A DNA stretch of 10,354 nt from NCBI GenBank assembly GCA_013054445.1, contig JAAMPI010001805.1:1-10354 (forward strand). Direction: 5' to 3'. A program made the translations under genes and the position numbers. Below are positions 6,282 to 10,354 of this stretch, piece after piece. The DNA is from Cudoniella acicularis. Its lineage: Eukaryota > Ascomycota > Leotiomycetes > Helotiales > Helotiaceae. Within the stretch, counting starts at the first letter, position 1; each line of letters begins with the position of its first letter. The notes beneath the pieces were generated by a model, which had not been told where the DNA came from, did no database searches, and saw only the letters and a program-made list of their open reading frames with translations.

Positions 6282-8358
6282 ATGTCTACCCTTTTGAGTA
6301 TATTATTGCTGTTACCAGCAACAATTGCGTGGCAAAATAGCACCTCTAGCCCGTCGCCAACATTCTTGCAGCCAGTTGGATATTCTACCAAGGTTTACAA
6401 TGTCTCGGCAGCAACATCCACTTTGAGTTATGCCTACACCGATGAGGAATTGGCAATGCTCTGGAACCGTAAGAATTGGGCTTTTTCATTTTACCCAAAG
6501 ACAAGTTTCTGAACACACATATCTTTGTGAAACCAACCAACAAACTCTTATGCTTCATTACTGCTGAAACCATGGGGGGAAGATGCTAATTCTTAATCCT
6601 GCAGAGGTAGGGAAGATTGCCATTGGCCCGATCACTACGACAGTTTCACCCACTCCAGAGCCATCTGCATATCCACGACCGGGTGCTTTCCACGCGCAGG
6701 TAAGCGATTTTGTCCCAATTATCCAAAAAAAAGATATCTGACAATTTCAGGCTGCAAGTTCAGATGCATCACTCAATTCGCTGACACTACCTGATGACTT
6801 CGTTTGGGGGCTCGCCTCTAGTGCATATCAGGTTGAAGGGGCAGCAAAAGCCGAGGGAAAGGGGCCATCGATATGGGATCTCCTTGCACACAGAGATTAT
6901 GGAGCAGTTTCGGATAACTCAACTGGAGATATTGTCGCCAGCCATTATTATCTGTACAAGCAAGATTTTGCTCGTCTTGCAAAATTAGGAGTACCATATT
7001 TCTCACCATCGTTCTCTTGGCCGAGATTTTTTCCTTTTGGCAGTGGGCCGGTCAACAAGCAAGGCGTAGCACATTATGACGATGTTATTTTGAGCATGGT
7101 GGCAAATGGAATCAAACCAGTTGTAACATTGTTCCATTGGGGTTAGTTTACCTGCTTCAAAATTGAATTCAACTAACACTCACTAGATACCCCTCTTGCA
7201 CTGTTCAACTCTTATGGCGCTTGGACTGATCCGCGAATTGTTGATGACTACTTCAATTATGCCAAGTTTGTTATCAGCAGATACGACAAATACGTACCAA
7301 TTTGGTATACATTCAATGAGCGTAAGTTACTCCTACCCTTTTCTCCGATCTCTAAGCTGATCACAAAAGCCCAATATTGCAACTGGCAATACGAAAACTA
7401 TCCTGCCGGCAACAGCAAAGGGAACTATCCCGCATACCACAACATCACTGGTGGGATTAAAGCTCGAATCGCTTGTAGCCACTACACAATCCTTGCCCAT
7501 GCAAAAGTAGCAAAATGGTATCATGAAGAATTTAAGGGCAATGGTCGAATCACATTCAAAAACTCCGGCAACTACTACGAAGCCAACAATACCTCCTCCG
7601 CAGCCGACATCGACGCTGTAGCCCGCAACTTCGAATTCGTTCTCGGTTGGTTCGGTGGCTGCTGGAGAGATGGAGACTATTCACCAATGCTCAAAGCAAC
7701 ATTGGGTTCCATGCTCCCAAATTTCACCCAAGAAGAAAAGACCATGATTAAAGGCTCCTGCGATTTCTTCGCAATCGACGCATACACGGGTTACCTTGCA
7801 TCAGGCATCAAAGGCGGTTCTGCAGCTTGCGCATCGAACTCCTCACACCCGGCCTTCCCCGAATGCGCATCCTCTTCCTCCGTCGCAGCAGACGGCTTTC
7901 CCCTCGGTCCATCAGCCGATAACGCCATGTCCTGGCTGTACAGCACCCCCATCGGGATCCGACGCTTCCTAAATACCATCGCTAAAACGCTGTTCCCAAC
8001 CGTATCCGACATCGTCGTCAGCGAATTTGGCTTCGCAGAGCCATTCGAGGGCGAACAAACTTCTCTAACCAACATTTTGTGGGATTTAAGAAGAGTAGAT
8101 TATTATCAAAATTTCTTGGATAATATTCTTGCCGCGAAGGTCGTTGACGGTGTCAATGTTACTGGTGCCTTCGGCTGGGCCGTCTACGATAACTTCGAAT
8201 GGTTCTCGGGTAGCAGTGTCAAATTCGGGCTGCAATATTTGAACCAGACGTCTTTGGAGAGATATCCCAAAGCAAGTATGTTCCAGTTTTTGGATTGGTT
8301 CAAGGCGAAGGGAGGCGCCAGGATTTCAAAGGACAATGCTACGACGCCTCTGTTGTAG
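6282..8358 (+). CDS. Secreted glycoside hydrolase family 1 enzyme (beta-glucosidase-like)
   Basis: Retaining beta-glycosidase, probably extracellular and acting on plant or fungal beta-glucosides. Exons 6282-6468, 6605-6699, 6751-7141, 7187-7321 and 7370-8358 join to 598 residues, all introns GT-AG (136, 51, 45 and 48 nt). A signal peptide (1-16, core LLSILLLLP) is followed by a Ser/Thr-rich extension of about 90 residues, then the GH1 barrel from FVWGLASSAYQVEG (111-124). Catalytic acid/base Glu269 is in TFNEP and nucleophile Glu488 in VVSEFGF. Glycone-site residues match the maize enzyme pattern: Gln121, His223 (HWDTP), Asn268, Trp539, Glu546 and Trp547 (DNFEW). Two oddities are seen: the usual Arg of YRFSISW is Ser179, and the usual Asn after the nucleophile (TENG) is Phe489. 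An extra segment with a Cys pair (about residues 415-435) and many N-glycosylation sequons fit secretion. Substrate cannot be told. The ATG at 6282 gives the signal peptide. Confidence 0.92.
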
Positions 8359-9330
8359 TATTGAAGCCAAAGGTGAGTTAAATCGCGGTAATGGTAATAG
8401 ACATAGACATATAGATGGGCTTTCTTGAGAAGCAACGTCTTTATTCAATGCATCCCTTGGAGTTTTAGAAACATGGTACTAGGCACCCAACTCTTTCAAC
8501 TCTCATTTTTCAAACAGTCGTTAGCGAAAAGTTTCATTCTATTACTTCTTGAGTATTATTAAGGATAGTGCAACAGAAGCTCCATCTGTTCTTTCACTTG
8601 CGTAGCCTTGCCGTGTTACTCGTTACTTCCGTCTTATCGAAAATTCAGGCATTCGTTCGTGGATAGTTTCAAATCCTCCACTGCTTTAGAAAGAAAGCTC
8701 TGCTGGAAGAGGATCCTCCTACGCATGCCCAAATATTGCCTTAGGTCGCAAAGTATTTTACCCCAGACTCACTCTCACGCATAGTTAATTTCACACCCAT
8801 CTCTCCTGCATTATTTTCCGGCTACCCAAAAACCAACATTTCTTTGATCAAATTAATATCCAAGTTGGGTGATTTTTAACCCCCGCGTAGAGTCGCGAAG
8901 GATCGCAAAGGTTTTCCGAAATAGGGTGGCTACTTGCCACACGAAAAATAACTGTTTGGAACTACGCACTGTTAAGTTAAGTGAATGCACGTTACAAAGT
9001 ATACTGAGTTACCATACTACAGCAAAGGATCGAACGAAGCACAAAGAGGCTGAAGATGCGCGTCTTTGAATTTGGGGTCTATGTGCCGTGCCGTCAGTAT
9101 ATTTTGAAATGTTTTAAATCTCAGATCATTTAAGGTTAATTATCACGAACATCAAGCTTATTTTCTACCTCCCAATCCTATTTCGTTTCCCAAAGTATAT
9201 GCCTTTATTTATATTTCTTCATTCTTTTTCTTCTCAAGCGCTTCTTTCACTCTTCGCCCTACCTTAAAACAACATACTCTCTCACCTCTAACAAATACCT
9301 ACTACACCTCTAAGCTCAAAATCAAAAAAA
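8359..9330. other. Intergenic region downstream of GH1
   Basis: The left part is the GH1 3' flank; no clear AATAAA is present. Between about 8450 and 9150 I see no ORF with family features, no tRNA and no obvious repeat beyond a loose doublet (tcgcgaagga / tcgcaaagg, 8892-8910). A 66-codon frame at 8869-9069 has no support. The right end carries promoter and leader for the gene at 9331. Confidence 0.6.
9204..9330 (+). promoter_or_regulatory. Probable core promoter and leader of the broken membrane-protein gene
   Basis: A TATA-like tract (tttatttatat, 9204-9214) is followed by a long pyrimidine-rich stretch (9215-9320) and then an A-run ahead of the ATG (tcaaaaaaaATG, 9331). This is an ordinary filamentous-fungal promoter and leader layout. 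It suggests transcription may persist although the coding frame is damaged. Confidence 0.35.
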
Positions 9331-10305
9331 ATGCGAATCCACCACCCCTCTTCCTCCTTCTCCATCACCATCATCAAAGCATCCTCCTTAGCAACCACAA
9401 TATCTGCAATGAATCTCATAGCTCTCGTCACAGCAAGCACCAGTACACTATGCTACGATAACCAAGGCTCTCTGTACTCCTCCGGCCTCCCCTGCTCCTC
9501 TACAACTGGAAACCCACCTCCTGTTGCGTAGCGACGGATTTCTGCCTCAGTAATGGTCTTTGCTTCAATAATGGAGTTAATAACATACTTTCTGTTCAGG
9601 GCTGCACGGATGCGAGTTGGGGGGCGCCTTGTAGGAAGTTTTGTGGTGGTATGTTGTTGTATTTCATTTCCCCTCTAATCTTCTTTGTATATATCTATCT
9701 CCTTGTTTACCTATTGAGATTAATATACGTAAAAGTATTTTCTTTTTGGAATAAATGAATTAATACCCAAGACAACAAACACACCGCTAAAAAAAAAAAA
9801 CAGGCACAGCATTCGCATCAAACCTCTCCCCCTGCTCTGCAACCGCGAACGCAACAAGCGGCACTATTTCTTATTGTTGCGGTACCTCTTCCACCGGAAC
9901 AGGCAACGGGAATGGTAGTAATTGCTCTGGTGATATCGCGAATGTGTTTGAGCTACCTGTTGATGAGGTGATTGTGGGGAGAGTGGGGCAGGTTTATAGA
10001 TCTGGTGATGGGGTGTCGACGATGGTGAGTTTGGGGGTAGCGGCCACCACGGCTACGGAGGTTTTGGTATCCGCTACGGGTAAGGTAGCGGCTACTCTCT
10101 CAGCGGCATCATCGCAAGCTTCACTTCTACGACGACAGCGGAAACAAAAACAAAAACGGGGAAAATCCTCATAATAGCAGTATCAGTGTGAATACCCCTC
10201 CTTCTTATTTTCACTTGTGCCTTAATAGCTACTGCTTGGGGGTTTAGGCAGTGGAATAACAATTATAAGATTCTGAACCGGCGGAGGGAGCAGGCGGGGG
10301 CTTGA
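9331..10305 (+). pseudogene. Cysteine-rich single-span membrane protein gene, broken by frame changes and a stop
   Basis: Resembles a common ascomycete family of unknown function with a cysteine-rich outer domain, Ser/Thr stalk, one membrane span and basic cytosolic tail. The frame from 9331 gives a weak signal peptide and LCYDNQG...LPCSS, then stops at TAG 9529. The family pattern resumes one frame back at SCCVATDFCLSNGLC (9519-9563) and runs through GCTDASWGAPCRKFCG to a donor GTATGT (9649). An intron (9649-9803; branch GCTAA, acceptor CAG) leads to exon 2 with SPCSAT, ISYCCG and NCSGD, and a stalk that closes at TAA 10172 in a basic, non-membrane ending. One frame back again is a Thr-rich stalk, then GKILIIAVSV, an in-frame TGA (10189-10191), IPLLLIFTCALIATAWGF, and a basic tail with RRREQ stopping at TGA 10303. 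Another -1 shift there would give an acidic tail open to the window end. Either a decaying gene or base-level sequence errors; no single intron I tried repairs it. Confidence 0.6.
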
Positions 10306-10354
10306 AGGGTTTCGATGATGAGGGGAGTGGAAGTGAGAAAGTCAGTAGTGGTTT

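Noticed and set aside
7333..8435. Minus-strand frames of 63-94 codons
   Set aside because: They are antisense shadows of GH1 exons 4-5 and their flank.
9541..9600. Possible intron from GTAATG (about 9551) to TTCAG (9600) in the cysteine-rich gene
   Set aside because: Reading through gives the conserved CLSNGLCF to GCTDASW spacing, so this stretch is coding.

Overview
The window looks like nuclear DNA of a filamentous ascomycete (Pezizomycotina). Introns are short (45 to 155 nt) with GTAAGT/GTATGT-type donors and CTAAC/GCTGA-type branch points. Leaders are pyrimidine-rich, and the gene families are typical of such fungi. The mitochondrial complex II subunit and the quinate-type transporter resemble, from memory, those of Leotiomycetes such as Botrytis and Sclerotinia. 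That placement is an inference and was not searched.

Layout. (1) Positions 1-45 (-) hold the first 15 codons of a gene that leaves the window; its CT-rich leader and a TATA/CCAAT pair lie to the right. (2) Positions 777-1671 (-) hold a complete four-exon sdhC, the complex II cytochrome b subunit and part of the SDHI fungicide target. (3) Positions 2565-4272 (-) hold a complete three-exon MFS transporter of the quinate permease (QutD/Qa-y) family. (4) Positions 4273-6281 are a roughly 2-kb divergent intergenic region with a CreA-like site cluster near the transporter, a GC-rich stretch with inverted repeats, two identical CACGTGATC boxes with a leader-like CT-rich tract, and a uORF. (5) Positions 6282-8358 (+) hold a complete five-exon secreted GH1 glycosidase with catalytic Glu269 and Glu488. 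(6) Positions 9331 to about 10305 (+) hold a cysteine-rich, single-span membrane protein gene of a common fungal type. It is readable only if three -1 frame changes and an in-frame TGA are crossed, so it is either decaying or carries sequence errors.

Working together. The transporter and the GH1 enzyme are divergent and share one long regulatory region. Both act on plant-derived compounds (quinate or sugar-acid uptake; glucoside hydrolysis), so co-regulation during growth on plant material is plausible but unproven. The sdhC gene is housekeeping and appears unrelated. I see no CRISPR, tRNA, rRNA, or transposon coding region. The most interesting item is the multiply broken membrane-protein gene at the right end.
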